Shown here one piece after another: positions 9,430-20,984 of a stretch of 64,000 nucleotides of DNA. The notes beneath the pieces were generated by a model. The model was not told the origin of the DNA and searched no databases. It saw only the letters and a program-made list of their open reading frames with translations. The DNA comes from Nannocystis punicea (GTDB lineage Bacteria; Myxococcota_A; Polyangia; Nannocystales; Nannocystaceae): NCBI RefSeq assembly GCF_026965555.1, contig NZ_CP114040.1, positions 5,084,001 through 5,148,000 of the forward strand, written 5' to 3'. Made by a program: the position numbers and the translations under genes. The stretch's first letter is position 1; each line of letters begins with the position of its first letter.

Positions 9430-10041
9430 ATGGGCATGGCAGCCGATCGGCACACGCTCGCGCGGGCCCTCGAATTCGCGGCGGTCGCTCACGGCGACCA
9501 GACGCGCAAGGGCACCACGATCCCGTATGTCAGCCACCTCCTGCAGGTCAGCGGGCTCGTCTTGCAGTGGGGTGGCGACCTCGAGCAGGCCGCCGCGGCG
9601 CTGCTGCACGACGTCATCGAGGACACGCCGGTGAGGCTCGCCGAGGTCTTCGAGCAGTTCGGCCCCGAGGTCGGCGCCATCGTCGCCGACTGCACCGACA
9701 CCGGCGCCGACGAGACGCCCGGCGCGAAGCGGCCGTGGGTGGTCCGCAAGCGGGCCTACGTCGCGCGGCTACAGACCATCGGCCCGCGCAGCGCGCTGGT
9801 CATCGCCTGCGACAAGCTGCACAACACCTCGACCTTGCTCGTCGACCTCGAGCTCCAAGGGCTCGGCACCCTCGCGCGCTTCAACGCGCCCGCGCCGAAG
9901 CAGCTGTGGTACTTCCGCTCGGTCGCCGTGGCCCTGCGCGGGCGCGTGCCCGACGGGCTGCAGGCCGAGCTCAGCGCCCACGCGGAGCGGTTCGCGGCGC
10001 TGACGGGGGCGGTCGAGTGGCGCGAAGACCAGGACGCCTGA
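9430..10041 (+). CDS. HD-domain hydrolase, SpoT/MESH1-like
   Basis: A 203-residue stand-alone HD domain resembling the (p)ppGpp hydrolase half of RelA/SpoT proteins. The metal ligands can be read as His36, His60-Asp61 (LLHDVIEDTP) and Asp128 (ACDKLHN), and the N-terminal HGDQTRKG matches the family pattern of small alarmone hydrolases. There is no synthetase domain. The likely role is removal of ppGpp or NADPH-type nucleotides in the cytoplasm; the substrate is inferred. ATG 9430 and ATG 9436 are both possible starts. The last codons and the downstream spacer are tandemly duplicated (9982-10174). Confidence 0.82.
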   Translation: MGMAADRHTLARALEFAAVAHGDQTRKGTTIPYVSHLLQVSGLVLQWGGDLEQAAAALLHDVIEDTPVRLAEVFEQFGPEVGAIVADCTDTGADETPGAKRPWVVRKRAYVARLQTIGPRSALVIACDKLHNTSTLLVDLELQGLGTLARFNAPAPKQLWYFRSVAVALRGRVPDGLQAELSAHAERFAALTGAVEWREDQDA

Positions 10042-10174
10042 CGCGAGGGCGGCGGGAGGTCGTCGGGTCGACGCCGACTTCGCCGGGCGCGGAGCGGTTT
10101 GCGGCGCTGACGGGGGCGGTCGAGCGGCGCGAGCGCGGCGGGAGGTCGTCGGGTCGACGCTAACTTCGCCGGGC
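9982..10174. repeat. Tandem duplication spanning a gene's 3-prime end
   Basis: Copy one (about 9982-10087) contains the last 19 or so codons and stop of the HD hydrolase plus 46 bp of spacer. Copy two (about 10088-10174) repeats this with a deletion of about 20 bp and a few substitutions, so the spacer holds a second, non-functional copy of the gene's tail. The remaining bases of the 388-bp gap up to 10429 hold only the palindromes at 10251-10282. Confidence 0.85.
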
Positions 10175-10250
10175 GCGAGCCGCTGCCGGGCGTGTACACG
10201 GGAGCTACGGGCGGTGCGTGGACAGGAACGAAGAGACATGGTGTTTCATG

Positions 10251-10282
10251 CATGTCCATGAGAGCATGCTCTTTAGAGCATG
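10251..10282. repeat. Two overlapping 18-bp palindromes, convergent junction
   Basis: Units at 10251-10268 and 10265-10282 share the tetramer CATG, giving 14-bp phasing. The second, CATGCTCTTTAGAGCATG, is perfect with 8-bp arms. They lie between the convergent HD hydrolase and DUF4388 genes. Confidence 0.8.
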
Positions 10283-10429
10283 TTCGCAAGGCCAGGGCAG
10301 GAGAACGAGCTCCGGGCGGGCAGGCGATGCGCCGCGAGCCCGGGCGGCTCTGTCATGGACCCGATGGGCCAGCGATGCCGTCGCCCCCTGGCGGAGCCGG
10401 CGCCGGACAGCCGGGCGCGAGCCCGCGAG

Positions 10430-11254
10430 TCAGCGCTGGAACGCCAGCGCGGGCACGCCGCCGAGCTCCAGCTCGAGGAGTCCGAGCAGGCGCAGCGTGT
10501 AGAGCAGGGCCAGCAGCTCGTGCTCGTCGGCGTCGAAGTCGTCGAGCAGATCGGCGAGGGGGCGCGTGCCGTCGAGCCGCGCCAGCCAGGCGGACTCGCT
10601 CGGCTCGAGCATGAGCGACGCGGTGAGCTCGGCGCGCCCGTCGTCGGTGCGGTGCTCAAAGGCGAGGCGGGGCAGCTGGTGATGGTCGCCGATGGCGTCC
10701 CACAGGCGGCGCAGGGGGATCCGGTGGCGGGCCGCGCTCATGATGATCGCGGCGGTCGAGCGGTCGAGGACGATGCGGTCGGCGCACGACCCCGGCTCGA
10801 GCTGCCAGCTGCCCTCGCTCCACGAGAACATCGACTCGATCATGCGCAGGATCTGCTCGCCGAGCGCCTCGTTGAGCTCGCGCTCGCGGATGAGGCCGTT
10901 CTCGAGCAAGACCTCGCCGATCCGCTTGCCGCTCGAGCTCGCAAGCAGGTCCTGGGCCTGGTCGTACTGCGAGCGGGTGAGCAGGCCGCGGGCCAGGAGG
11001 CGGTCGGTGAGGCGATCGCCGGCCTCGTTGCTGCGGGCGAACACCGGCATGCCGGCCGACAACCACAAGGTCTTCTCGAGCGCGCCCTTGCGCAGGCGCA
11101 GGCATCCGCTTCGGCCTTCGCTGTGGAACTGCCACAGCAGCTCGGGCAACGGGAAGTCGCGCAGGCGGCCGCTCTCGGGGGGGCCTTCGAGGCCCGAATC
11201 GAGCGCTCGTGCGGGGGAAGCAGACTCTGCGCGGCTCGGATCGTGCGTATCCAT
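10430..11254 (-). CDS. DUF4388 (PATAN-type) protein
   Basis: A 274-residue cytoplasmic protein. After about 45 disordered residues comes a DUF4388 domain (LRDFPLPELLWQFHSEGRSG, then CLRLRKG and LWLSAGMPVFARSN), the PATAN-like fold used in bacterial signalling. It runs into a helical region resembling the N-terminal domain of type II/IV secretion ATPases (IGEVLLENGLIRERELNEAL). DUF4388 proteins are common in delta-proteobacteria next to kinases and response regulators and probably mediate protein contacts; no enzymatic activity is expected. ATG 11254 is chosen because upstream codons to 11296 look non-conserved. A second member of the family is at 14186-15499. Confidence 0.8.
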   Translation of the reverse strand: MDTHDPSRAESASPARALDSGLEGPPESGRLRDFPLPELLWQFHSEGRSGCLRLRKGALEKTLWLSAGMPVFARSNEAGDRLTDRLLARGLLTRSQYDQAQDLLASSSGKRIGEVLLENGLIRERELNEALGEQILRMIESMFSWSEGSWQLEPGSCADRIVLDRSTAAIIMSAARHRIPLRRLWDAIGDHHQLPRLAFEHRTDDGRAELTASLMLEPSESAWLARLDGTRPLADLLDDFDADEHELLALLYTLRLLGLLELELGGVPALAFQR

Positions 11255-11435
11255 GTCTCGGCTTCGTCCGTCTGCGCCGGCGGCGCGTGCTACCAAGATA
11301 GATTACCTCGCGAGGTCGGGTGGCGGCAGCAGCGACGGGCCTCGCGGCGCAGGTGGGTGTACAGCGGTGTGCGGGCGCGCACGTGAGTCAGTGCGGGGTT
11401 AGCGAAGTCGGCGTCGGGGGGCGCGGCGACGATAG

Positions 11436-11482
11436 CCTGTCTGAAAGAACAGGTTCCATGCGCTATGTCCGAAGGGACAACC
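11436..11482. repeat. Palindrome upstream of the beta-helix lipoprotein
   Basis: CCTGTCTGAAAGAACAGG at 11436-11453 is a near-perfect 18-bp unit, followed by a degenerate half-array ending near 11482 (TATGTCCGAAGGGACAAC). It lies in the divergent spacer between the DUF4388 gene (11254) and the beta-helix gene (11561), so a promoter or operator role is possible here. Confidence 0.6.
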
Positions 11483-11560
11483 GGGGCGCCGGCGCGCCGG
11501 ACCGCTCGCGGGTGCAGGCGGCTTGCTGGGCCGCGCGCGACCGGGTTAAAACCGCCGGCC

Positions 11561-13300
11561 ATGAGGCTCGCTCCCGTCGCCGCGCTCGCGCTGTCCGTCG
11601 CCGCTTGCACCAAGCCGGAGGCCGAGCCGGTCAAGGAAGCCAGGCCCGAGACTGCGCCTGCGGACGGCGGCGGGCCGCTCAGCGCGGCCGGCGGCGCTGG
11701 TCCCGGAGTCACGCGCGTGACCGAGTGCCCGCGGACGCTCGGCGGGGCGGAGTCGCAGATCGATCGGGTGATCTCGAAGGACTGCGGGCCGGTCACGGTG
11801 GTCGAGGACTACCGCGTCGACAGCGGCTCGCTCACGCTCGAGGCCGGGGCGACGCTGCAGTTCAAGGACGGCGCGGCGCTGATCGTCGGCGGGTCCGACA
11901 CCGCGAAGCTCGTGATCGCCGGCACGCCCGAGGAGCCGGTCACGCTGACGTCGGCCAGCGACAAGGCCGCGGGCGCGTGGCGGGGAGTGGAGCTGTGGGA
12001 CAAGGCCGCTCGCTCGCAGATCAAGGGGGCGGTGATCGAGTTCGCCGGTACGGAGGAGCGCGCGCTGCTGGTCGCCGCGGCCGAGGTCGCGTTCGAGGGC
12101 TCGACGATCCGCGAGGCCCGCGGGCCGGCGATCCGCCTCGAGGGCGCGGGCAGCCTGGCCGCGTTCACCGGCAATACGCTGCGCAAGCTCGGCAGCAAGG
12201 CTGCGATCGTGGCGCCGCCCGCGGCGGTGGTCGGGATCGCCGGCGGCAATCGCTACGACGGCGAGGCGGTGATCCAGGTCCTCGGCGGCGACCTCGGCCA
12301 GGCGACGACCTGGCCCAACCCGGGCGTGCCGCTGCGGCTCAACGAGGAGGTGCGGGTCGACGCGGTCGGCCCCGAGCGAGCGGTCCTCAACCTGTCCCCG
12401 GGGACAGAGCTGCGGTTCGGGCCCGACGGCCGGCTGTCGATCGGCGGCAGCGCCCACGGCGGGCTGGTGGCCCGCGGCACCGCCGACGCGCCGATCACGT
12501 TCACCGCCGGCGATCGCCGCCAGGCGGGAGGGTGGGGCGGCCTGCGGATCTGGGCCCGCGGCGAGGCCGAGCTCGAGCACGCGGCCTTCGAGTTCGGCGG
12601 CGGCGGCGAGGAGGGCAGCGCGGCGCTGGCGGTCGAGGACGGGGCGCTGTCGCTGCGCGAGGCGACGTTCCGCAGCAACAAGGCCGGCGTGGTGGTCCGC
12701 GGCAACGCGACGCTGCGAGCGTTCGCCGACAACCGCTTCGCCGCCACGGCGCGGGCGGTCGAGCTGCCGGCGAACCTGGTCGGTACGCTGGGGGAGGGCA
12801 ACGCGTTCGACAGCGACGGGCGCATCATCGTCACCCCGGGCGCGGTCACCACCAACGCGACGTGGGCGGCCCACGGCGCGCCGCTCGAGCTGACCGGCGA
12901 GGTCCAGGTCGGCGCCGAGCTGACCCTCGAGGCAGGTCTGCGCGTGCTCGCCGGGCCCGAGGCGCTGCTCAGCTTCGGCGGCGACGCGCCGGGGACCTTG
13001 CTCGCGCGCGGCACCGCCGACGCGCCGATCCGGTTCTCGGCGACCGCCGGGGTCTGGCGGGGCATCAAGCTGTACGGCAAGTCGCTCGCCAGCACGCTGC
13101 AGCACGTGCTGCTGTCGCAGACCGGCGCCGAGCCGGCCGTGTGGGTCGACGCGCCCGTCGAGCTCCGCCTCGACAATGTCACCTGCTCGCAGTGCAAGGC
13201 GGCGGTGGTCGGCTGGCAGTGCGGCGCCGTCGTGTCGCAGTCGGCCGTGCTGGCGACCGACGGCACGCCGGCGATCGACGCGCCGCCGCAAGGCTGCTAG
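11561..13300 (+). CDS. Lipoprotein with right-handed beta-helix
   Basis: A 579-residue lipoprotein whose signal ends in LSVAAC (Cys16). After a Pro/Glu/Ala linker the chain consists of repeated short strands and turns typical of a parallel beta-helix: LTLEAGATLQFKDGAALIVG, LVIAGTPEEPVTLTS, and later LVARGTADAPITFTAGD and LLARGTADAPIRFSA. The recurring GTADAPI phrase marks successive coils. Such helices often bind polysaccharide or act as adhesive surface structures. No catalytic motif of pectate lyases is evident, so function is open. ATG 11561 is chosen because it opens directly into the signal peptide. It is related in fold, but not in Cys-rich modules, to the 19.5-27.8 kb family. One 18-bp palindrome (12391-12408) is read in frame as NLSPGTE. 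Confidence 0.82.
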   Translation: MRLAPVAALALSVAACTKPEAEPVKEARPETAPADGGGPLSAAGGAGPGVTRVTECPRTLGGAESQIDRVISKDCGPVTVVEDYRVDSGSLTLEAGATLQFKDGAALIVGGSDTAKLVIAGTPEEPVTLTSASDKAAGAWRGVELWDKAARSQIKGAVIEFAGTEERALLVAAAEVAFEGSTIREARGPAIRLEGAGSLAAFTGNTLRKLGSKAAIVAPPAAVVGIAGGNRYDGEAVIQVLGGDLGQATTWPNPGVPLRLNEEVRVDAVGPERAVLNLSPGTELRFGPDGRLSIGGSAHGGLVARGTADAPITFTAGDRRQAGGWGGLRIWARGEAELEHAAFEFGGGGEEGSAALAVEDGALSLREATFRSNKAGVVVRGNATLRAFADNRFAATARAVELPANLVGTLGEGNAFDSDGRIIVTPGAVTTNATWAAHGAPLELTGEVQVGAELTLEAGLRVLAGPEALLSFGGDAPGTLLARGTADAPIRFSATAGVWRGIKLYGKSLASTLQHVLLSQTGAEPAVWVDAPVELRLDNVTCSQCKAAVVGWQCGAVVSQSAVLATDGTPAIDAPPQGC

Positions 13301-13464
13301 CGGCGCGACCGGGGCTTCGAGCCGCGTCGCTCGTTCGTCATCACGCTGGCCTGGGCTCTCGGGCCCATGGCAGTCGAGCGCACGACGCTCCGGCGACTCA
13401 TGACCGCGCGCGTCGCCGGCCTGCCGAAGCTCGGTGCGCCGGCTCGGTCGAGATGCCTTCAGGA

Positions 13465-13676
13465 CATGTTCAATAGAGCATGTCTCATTGGTCATATAAA
13501 AGCGCGAGCCGGGAGCCGGCCTCGATCGAGGTGACCGTCAGGACATGTTTGATGGAGCATGTCTAAAAGACATGTCCAGGATCGCGCGCGACTCGGCGCG
13601 AGCATGTCTCATAGGTCATGTCTCGGCAGCGCGCGCCTGCGCAGCGTGTCCGAACGAGCATGTCTCATCGGCCATG
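13465..13676. repeat. Cluster of six palindromes at a convergent junction
   Basis: Units occur at 13465-13482, 13479-13496, 13544-13561, 13558-13574, 13603-13620 and 13659-13676. Two pairs overlap by their CATG, giving 14-bp phasing. The 455-bp gap between the beta-helix gene and the pseudo-receiver gene holds nothing else recognisable; it is the densest intergenic cluster in the window by unit count. Confidence 0.85.
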
Positions 13677-13755
13677 TCGTTGCGCGCCGGCGTATCGCCG
13701 CGGCCGTGCGCGAGCTGCGGAGCGCGGGCTTTCGGCCGGGGGCGGCCGGCGCGGA

Positions 13756-14178
13756 TCACAGGATGCCGAACTTCTCCGGCTGGACTTCGCGCAGGACGTC
13801 GCGGATCCGCGACTGGAGCAGGTCGTCCTCGTAGGGCTTCATCACGTAGCCGTGGGCGCCGTTGCGCAGGCCCCAGTAGCGGTCGCTCTCGCGGGCCATG
13901 GTGGTGACGAACACGAACGGGGGCACCTGGCCTGGAGGCAAGGTGGCGCGCAGGCGGCGGAGGATCGACAGGCCGCTCAGGCCCTCGAGCAGCACCTCGC
14001 TCAGCACCAGCGCCGGCTTGCGCTGCTCGATCAGCGCCAGCGCGACCTGGCCGTCGCTGGCCGCGTGGACCTCGAGCGAGAGCCCCAGCTCCTCCGCGGG
14101 CACGCGCAGGAGCTCCTGCACGCGGGCCCGCTCGCGCGGGTCGGGGTCGGCGACGACGACGTGGCGCGGCTCGCTCAT
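13756..14178 (-). CDS. Receiver-domain protein lacking the phosphoacceptor Asp
   Basis: A 140-residue stand-alone receiver (CheY-like) domain. The acidic pocket at the end of strand 1 is present (Asp11 and Asp13), as are the switch Thr in FVFVTTMA and the Lys of VMKPYE. At the position of the phosphoacceptor, the usual LVLLD is LVLSE with Glu61, so conventional phosphorylation should not occur. The Glu may mimic the phosphorylated state. It follows the second DUF4388 gene by 7 bp on the same strand, indicating an operon. The family call is secure; the constitutive-state idea is an inference. Confidence 0.85.
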   Translation of the reverse strand: MSEPRHVVVADPDPRERARVQELLRVPAEELGLSLEVHAASDGQVALALIEQRKPALVLSEVLLEGLSGLSILRRLRATLPPGQVPPFVFVTTMARESDRYWGLRNGAHGYVMKPYEDDLLQSRIRDVLREVQPEKFGIL

Positions 14179-14185
14179 GCTCGCC

Positions 14186-15499
14186 TCACACCGTCACCGG
14201 CATGACCCGCTTGCGCACCAGGTTGGCCTTGGCGTGGCGGTAGAGCACGCGGGCGACGGCGAAGGTGCCCGTGCGGGTCTTGCGCGCGATCTCTTTGACG
14301 CTGTTGCGACCGTTGACCAGCTCGAGCACCGCGAGCTCGTCGCGCGGCAGCGCCTCGCGGCTCAGCTTGGCGACCTGTTCGTCGATGCGCAGGTACACGT
14401 CGTCGACGTCGGGGATGTGCGGGCCCATGAGCGCCTGCTCGTCGAGCAGGCGCAGGCCGTCGAGCAGTGCGTCGGCGATGGTCAGCTCGGCGCGGCCCTG
14501 GGCGGCGGCGGCGGTGGCCATCGGGTCGAGCTCGACGGTCGGGGTGAACGTGAACGTGCCCTGCTTCCACGCCAGCAGGTGGGAGATCAGCGCGCGGGCC
14601 TGGTCGACGAGGATCTGCGCCAGCTCGGCGGGGCTGAGGAAGCCGCCTTCGACCAGGCGCGAGCCGAGCGGCCGCTGCTCCGGGTCCTTGCCGACGATGA
14701 ACGCCTCCAGCTGCTCGTCGCGCATGAAACCGCCCTCGACGACGAAGCGGCCGAGCTTGAGGTCCTCCTCGGTGCCCTTGACCTCGGCCAGGCGGATCCG
14801 GCCGGCGTCGAGGTGCAGCTTGCCCCACGACGAGCCTTGCTCGACCTTCAGCACCCCGCGCACGCCGGAGTTGCCGAGCATCTCGAGCACCGCCTCGAGG
14901 CGGACCCCGCCGAGCGAGCCGCGGATCGCCGGTTTATCGGCCTGGACCGCGAATTCCTCGTCGGAGCGCAGCGCCTTGACGAAGTGATCGACGTCGGCGT
15001 CACTGAACTCCTGGCCAGGAAAGTGGTCGCCCAGCAGGTGCTTGAGCCGGGTCACGGCCGGGTCCTGCGGGGTCTGGGCCGGCGCCTTGGACGCCGGGAC
15101 GTGGCCCTCGAGCGCCTCCTCGACGATCTTGATCAGCGCCGGGGTGCTGAACGGCCGCCGGAGGGCCGGCAGGTCCTCGGCGCCGGGGATCGGGTTGGGG
15201 TTCGAGCGGCTGACGAGCAGGATCCCCGGGAGCTGCGCACCGCCGGGGATCTGGACCAGCGCCCGCAGCACACCGGCCGAGGCGGCGGGGTCGGCGGCGG
15301 CGTCCAGCAGCAGGGCCATGATCGCCCGATCCCCCGCCGGACCGTGCCGCTTGCACAGTTCGACCGCGTCCTGCTGCGTGTGCGCGTTGAACACCTGGTA
15401 GCCGGCCAGCCGCAGGCCCGCCGTCGCCAGCTTCGCCGTGGTCGTATTCGGGTCGTAGTACAGAATCCCGGGCTGGGACGGGCCGGACGGGGCTGGCAT
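14186..15499 (-). CDS. Receiver-like/DUF4388 signalling protein
   Basis: A 437-residue protein. Residues 1-130 resemble a divergent receiver (GILYYDPNTTTAKLATAGLR, then IMALLLDAA and LRRPFSTPALIKIVEEAL). Next come a short linker and a DUF4388 domain near 195-300 (GSLGGVRLEAVLEMLGNSGV, then GVLKVEQG). The C-terminal helical region contains a winged-helix-like stretch (LELVNGRNSVKEIARKTRTG). It probably serves as a signalling scaffold paired with the pseudo-receiver 7 bp downstream. It is divergent from the dual-kinase gene, with start codons about 56 bp apart, which suggests shared regulation. ATG 15499 is preferred over an alternative start at 15553. Confidence 0.78.
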   Translation of the reverse strand: MPAPSGPSQPGILYYDPNTTTAKLATAGLRLAGYQVFNAHTQQDAVELCKRHGPAGDRAIMALLLDAAADPAASAGVLRALVQIPGGAQLPGILLVSRSNPNPIPGAEDLPALRRPFSTPALIKIVEEALEGHVPASKAPAQTPQDPAVTRLKHLLGDHFPGQEFSDADVDHFVKALRSDEEFAVQADKPAIRGSLGGVRLEAVLEMLGNSGVRGVLKVEQGSSWGKLHLDAGRIRLAEVKGTEEDLKLGRFVVEGGFMRDEQLEAFIVGKDPEQRPLGSRLVEGGFLSPAELAQILVDQARALISHLLAWKQGTFTFTPTVELDPMATAAAAQGRAELTIADALLDGLRLLDEQALMGPHIPDVDDVYLRIDEQVAKLSREALPRDELAVLELVNGRNSVKEIARKTRTGTFAVARVLYRHAKANLVRKRVMPVTV

Positions 15500-15555
15500 G
15501 GATGCGGCAAAGGATACTCGGAAAGTTCCGAGTCGTGGTAGCGTTTGGCACACAC

Positions 15556-18399
<2,844 letters not shown>

Positions 18400-18582
18400 C
18401 GCGCAACTCCGTGCCTGCGTGATCGCGCCGGGATCAAGGCGCGAACGCGCGCCGGCCGGCGCCTCTGAGAAGTGGACGCGCGGGGAGGAGTGGGGCCATA
18501 ATTGAGGCCTCCCTTGTCAGAATGGGCCAGGTGGTGTCACCTTAGCCCGCCGTCCCCGGCCCTTTGGGTCCCCCCCGCGCTC

Positions 18583-19503
18583 ATGTACGCCTCGATCCTG
18601 GTCGCCCTCTCGCTCGTCCTCTCGCCTGCGCCTGGGGTCTGCCGTAGCGCGTCGTCGCAGCCGGCGGAAGCCGAACGCGTCTTGCTGCCGCCGGCCTCGC
18701 GCGGCGTGCCCAAGCCGCCTCCCGCGAAGCGCGAGCGCCTGGCCGCCTCGGCCTCCGTCGCCATCGACACCGCGGCCGCCGGCGAAGAGGGCCAGCTGAT
18801 GAACCCGCGGATCCAGGCGCGGGTGGTCGACGCCATGAAGGCGTTCAACATCACCGAGGGCAAGGACTCCGGCCTGCCGCAGGTCGCGATCAAGGTCAGC
18901 GCGCTCGGTGGCGACGCGATCGGGTGGAGCTACACGATCGACGTGCGCCACGGCAGCGAGCAGGCCATCTCGGGCGGCAGCCTGCGCGGCGAGTGCGTCG
19001 ACTGCATCGAGAAGGAGCTGGTCGAGAAGGTCGGCACCGACGCTCGCCTCGCGCTGCAGCAGCTGCGCGTCTACATCGACGAGTACAACGCCAAGGTCGA
19101 CGCCGACAACAAGCAGGCCGAGGCCGCGGCGACGCCGACCGGCACCGAACCCGCCGCGACGCCGGGTGCTCCTGCGGCGGCGGTCGGCCCCGCAGCCGAC
19201 GGCGCGCCGATGCACTCGCTGTGCAAGGCCGGCATCGGCCTCATGGCCGCCGGCATCGTCGGCGTGGGCGTGGGCGTCGGCCTCGCGGTGCTGCCCGATC
19301 GCCAGATCGATCCGAACATCGGCTACGAGCTTCGCAGCACCACGGTTCCGGGGTACGTGACGCTCGGAATCGGCGGCGCGGCCGCGCTCGCCGGCGTGGC
19401 GCTGTTCGTCGTCGGCCACCGCAAGTCCCGCGCGCCGCAGACCGCGGTCGTCCCCAGTTTCGGCGGGGGCGTGGTCGGGCTGCAGTGGTCCGGCCGCTTC
19501 TGA
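18583..19503 (+). CDS. Exported protein with two C-terminal membrane segments, unknown function
   Basis: A 306-residue protein I cannot assign. It has an N-terminal signal sequence (MYASILVALSLVLSPAPG) and a soluble alpha/beta region with a CVDC motif in ECVDCIEKELVEKVG. An Ala/Pro/Thr linker leads to two hydrophobic C-terminal segments (AGIGLMAAGIVGVGVGVGLA and LGIGGAAALAGVALFVVG), ending GLQWSGRF. The protein at 50866-51570 shares this layout and ends GLQWSF, and that at 27930-28700 ends GVGLLARF, so the three look like members of one architectural class. ATG 18583 gives the signal peptide; an upstream start at 18502 is possible but adds non-signal residues. Its role is unknown. Confidence 0.6.
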   Translation: MYASILVALSLVLSPAPGVCRSASSQPAEAERVLLPPASRGVPKPPPAKRERLAASASVAIDTAAAGEEGQLMNPRIQARVVDAMKAFNITEGKDSGLPQVAIKVSALGGDAIGWSYTIDVRHGSEQAISGGSLRGECVDCIEKELVEKVGTDARLALQQLRVYIDEYNAKVDADNKQAEAAATPTGTEPAATPGAPAAAVGPAADGAPMHSLCKAGIGLMAAGIVGVGVGVGLAVLPDRQIDPNIGYELRSTTVPGYVTLGIGGAAALAGVALFVVGHRKSRAPQTAVVPSFGGGVVGLQWSGRF

Positions 19504-19533
19504 TACCCTGCTGGGTCGAGGTTAGAGGTGTTT

Positions 19534-20817
19534 ATGTCGCAGCTTGGTTTGCGTGGTCTCCGCCGGACAGCCGGGCGGTCGCACGCCGGCGTGTTCGGGT
19601 CGACGTCGGCGCAGGTCGTGCCCTCGCGGCAGTCGAGGTGCACCAGCCGCACTCGACCGTCCGCGACGCAGTACTGCTCGCCGCACAGCGGGTCGTTGGG
19701 GTCCGAGGCGGCTGGCTCGGGCAAGTGCGTCGAGTGCACGCCGGATCAGGCGCAGCAGTGCTCCGGCAACACGCCCGCGTGCGACCCGGAGACCCATACC
19801 TGCGTGCCCTGCACCGAGCACTCGCAGTGCCCGAACTCGGCCTGCGACATCTTCGAGGGCAGCTGCTTCCCGGAGGGCGAGGGGGCGGTCTTCTACGTCC
19901 AGGGCAGCAACGTCGACTGCCCGGCGAAGACGGGCCTGAGCGAGGACAGCCCGTTCTGCAAGCTGACGAACGTCCCGCTCCAAAATGTGTCGAAGGCGAC
20001 GATCCGCCTGATGTCCGGCTCCCAACCCCCCGGCGGCCTGACGATCGGCGAGGGCAAGGCAGTGGCCATCGTCCGCCACAAGACCCTGGTGTCCGAGCTC
20101 AACGGCGGCGCCATCCTCGGCCCGATCCTGACGGTCAACGGGGGAGCCCGGCTGTACCTCTGGGACGTGAAGCTCCGCTCCGGTCAGCAATCCATCGTCA
20201 AGTGCACGTCCGGCAGGTTCTATGCGCATGAGGCGTGGTGGGACGGCAACAACCTCACTTCGCTGCTCGCGCTCGATGCGTTCGAATGCGACGTCTTCGT
20301 CCACCGCTCGCAAATCACGCGCCTCGGCGCTGCGATGCAGCTGACCGGGGGGAACCTCTGGATCGAGAACAGCTTCATCCTGGAGAGCGGCGGGAATAAC
20401 TCGCTCGCGGCCTTCAACTTCAAGGGCGGCGCGAAGGGCACGATCACGTACTCCACCATCGCGCACAATCGTGTGGTCAACGGCGTGTCGACGTTCCAGT
20501 GCGAGGGGGTGCCCGAGCTCGTCGTCCGCAACTCCGCCGTCGTCGGCATCGCCGACGTCGTGGAGGCGGAATGCGAGCCGGGCGTGTCGTTCGTGAACGG
20601 CCGCATGGAAGAGGTCCCGGACAAGGCCGCGGCCGACGTCGTGATGACCAAGTGGTTCAACGCTCCGGTCGAGGACGTGTACACGCCGAAGAAAGGCGCC
20701 GACACGCTCGAGGGGACGGCGACGTGGCAGGAAGGCGATCCGCGGAAGGACTTCTTCAACATGACGGCGATCCCCACCGACGAGCCCAGCTTCGCCGGGG
20801 CCAGGCAGCCGCTCTAG
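19534..20817 (+). CDS. Cys-rich beta-helix protein with scrambled N-terminus (family member 1)
   Basis: This 427-residue frame belongs to the Cys-rich beta-helix family at 19.5-27.8 kb. From about residue 64 it matches its neighbours: CVECTPDQAQQCSGNTPACD, then EHSQCPNSACD and the beta-helix. Unlike them it has no lipoprotein signal and no Thr-rich linker. Its first 60 residues are basic and unlike the family, because the DNA there is the reverse complement of a family Cys-rich module (see 19570-19712). The C-terminal choice-of-anchor motif is also decayed (GDPRKDF instead of GDPxxDYDGDPRP). It is probably a pseudogene or a rearranged gene that is not exported. ATG 19534 has a good AGAGG 5 bp upstream. 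Confidence 0.6.
   Translation: MSQLGLRGLRRTAGRSHAGVFGSTSAQVVPSRQSRCTSRTRPSATQYCSPHSGSLGSEAAGSGKCVECTPDQAQQCSGNTPACDPETHTCVPCTEHSQCPNSACDIFEGSCFPEGEGAVFYVQGSNVDCPAKTGLSEDSPFCKLTNVPLQNVSKATIRLMSGSQPPGGLTIGEGKAVAIVRHKTLVSELNGGAILGPILTVNGGARLYLWDVKLRSGQQSIVKCTSGRFYAHEAWWDGNNLTSLLALDAFECDVFVHRSQITRLGAAMQLTGGNLWIENSFILESGGNNSLAAFNFKGGAKGTITYSTIAHNRVVNGVSTFQCEGVPELVVRNSAVVGIADVVEAECEPGVSFVNGRMEEVPDKAAADVVMTKWFNAPVEDVYTPKKGADTLEGTATWQEGDPRKDFFNMTAIPTDEPSFAGARQPL
19570..19712 (-). other. Inverted Cys-rich module segment
   Basis: Read on the minus strand, this stretch encodes SDPNDPLCGEQYCV, then DCREGTTCADVDPNTPACD. That matches the Cys-rich module at the same position in the neighbouring paralogue at 26309 (SDPAKPFCVEQACVGC, then DATCAEIDAATPVCD). 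In the surrounding plus-strand gene the next expected module (CVECTPDQAQQC) continues directly after it. The simplest reading is a short inversion of about 145 bp or slightly more within the gene; a mis-assembly is the alternative. Confidence 0.65.
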
Positions 20818-20984
20818 AGGTGGGTGCGACGAGGCGCAGGGCTTTCCGGCCGGCGCTGCGGTCAGAGCCCTCGCAGGCGCCTGATTGTTCGTTCAGTTGT
20901 GTGACGTGGAGACGTGGTTCCGGCCGGCCGCTGTGAGGAGAGCGGTTGTCCGGCACCCGAGGGTGAGCGATAATCGAACTTGCC

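Noticed and set aside
13465..13676. Possible CRISPR-like repeat array
   Set aside because: The repeats are palindromes sharing ends, with no constant direct repeat and no unique spacers of regular length.
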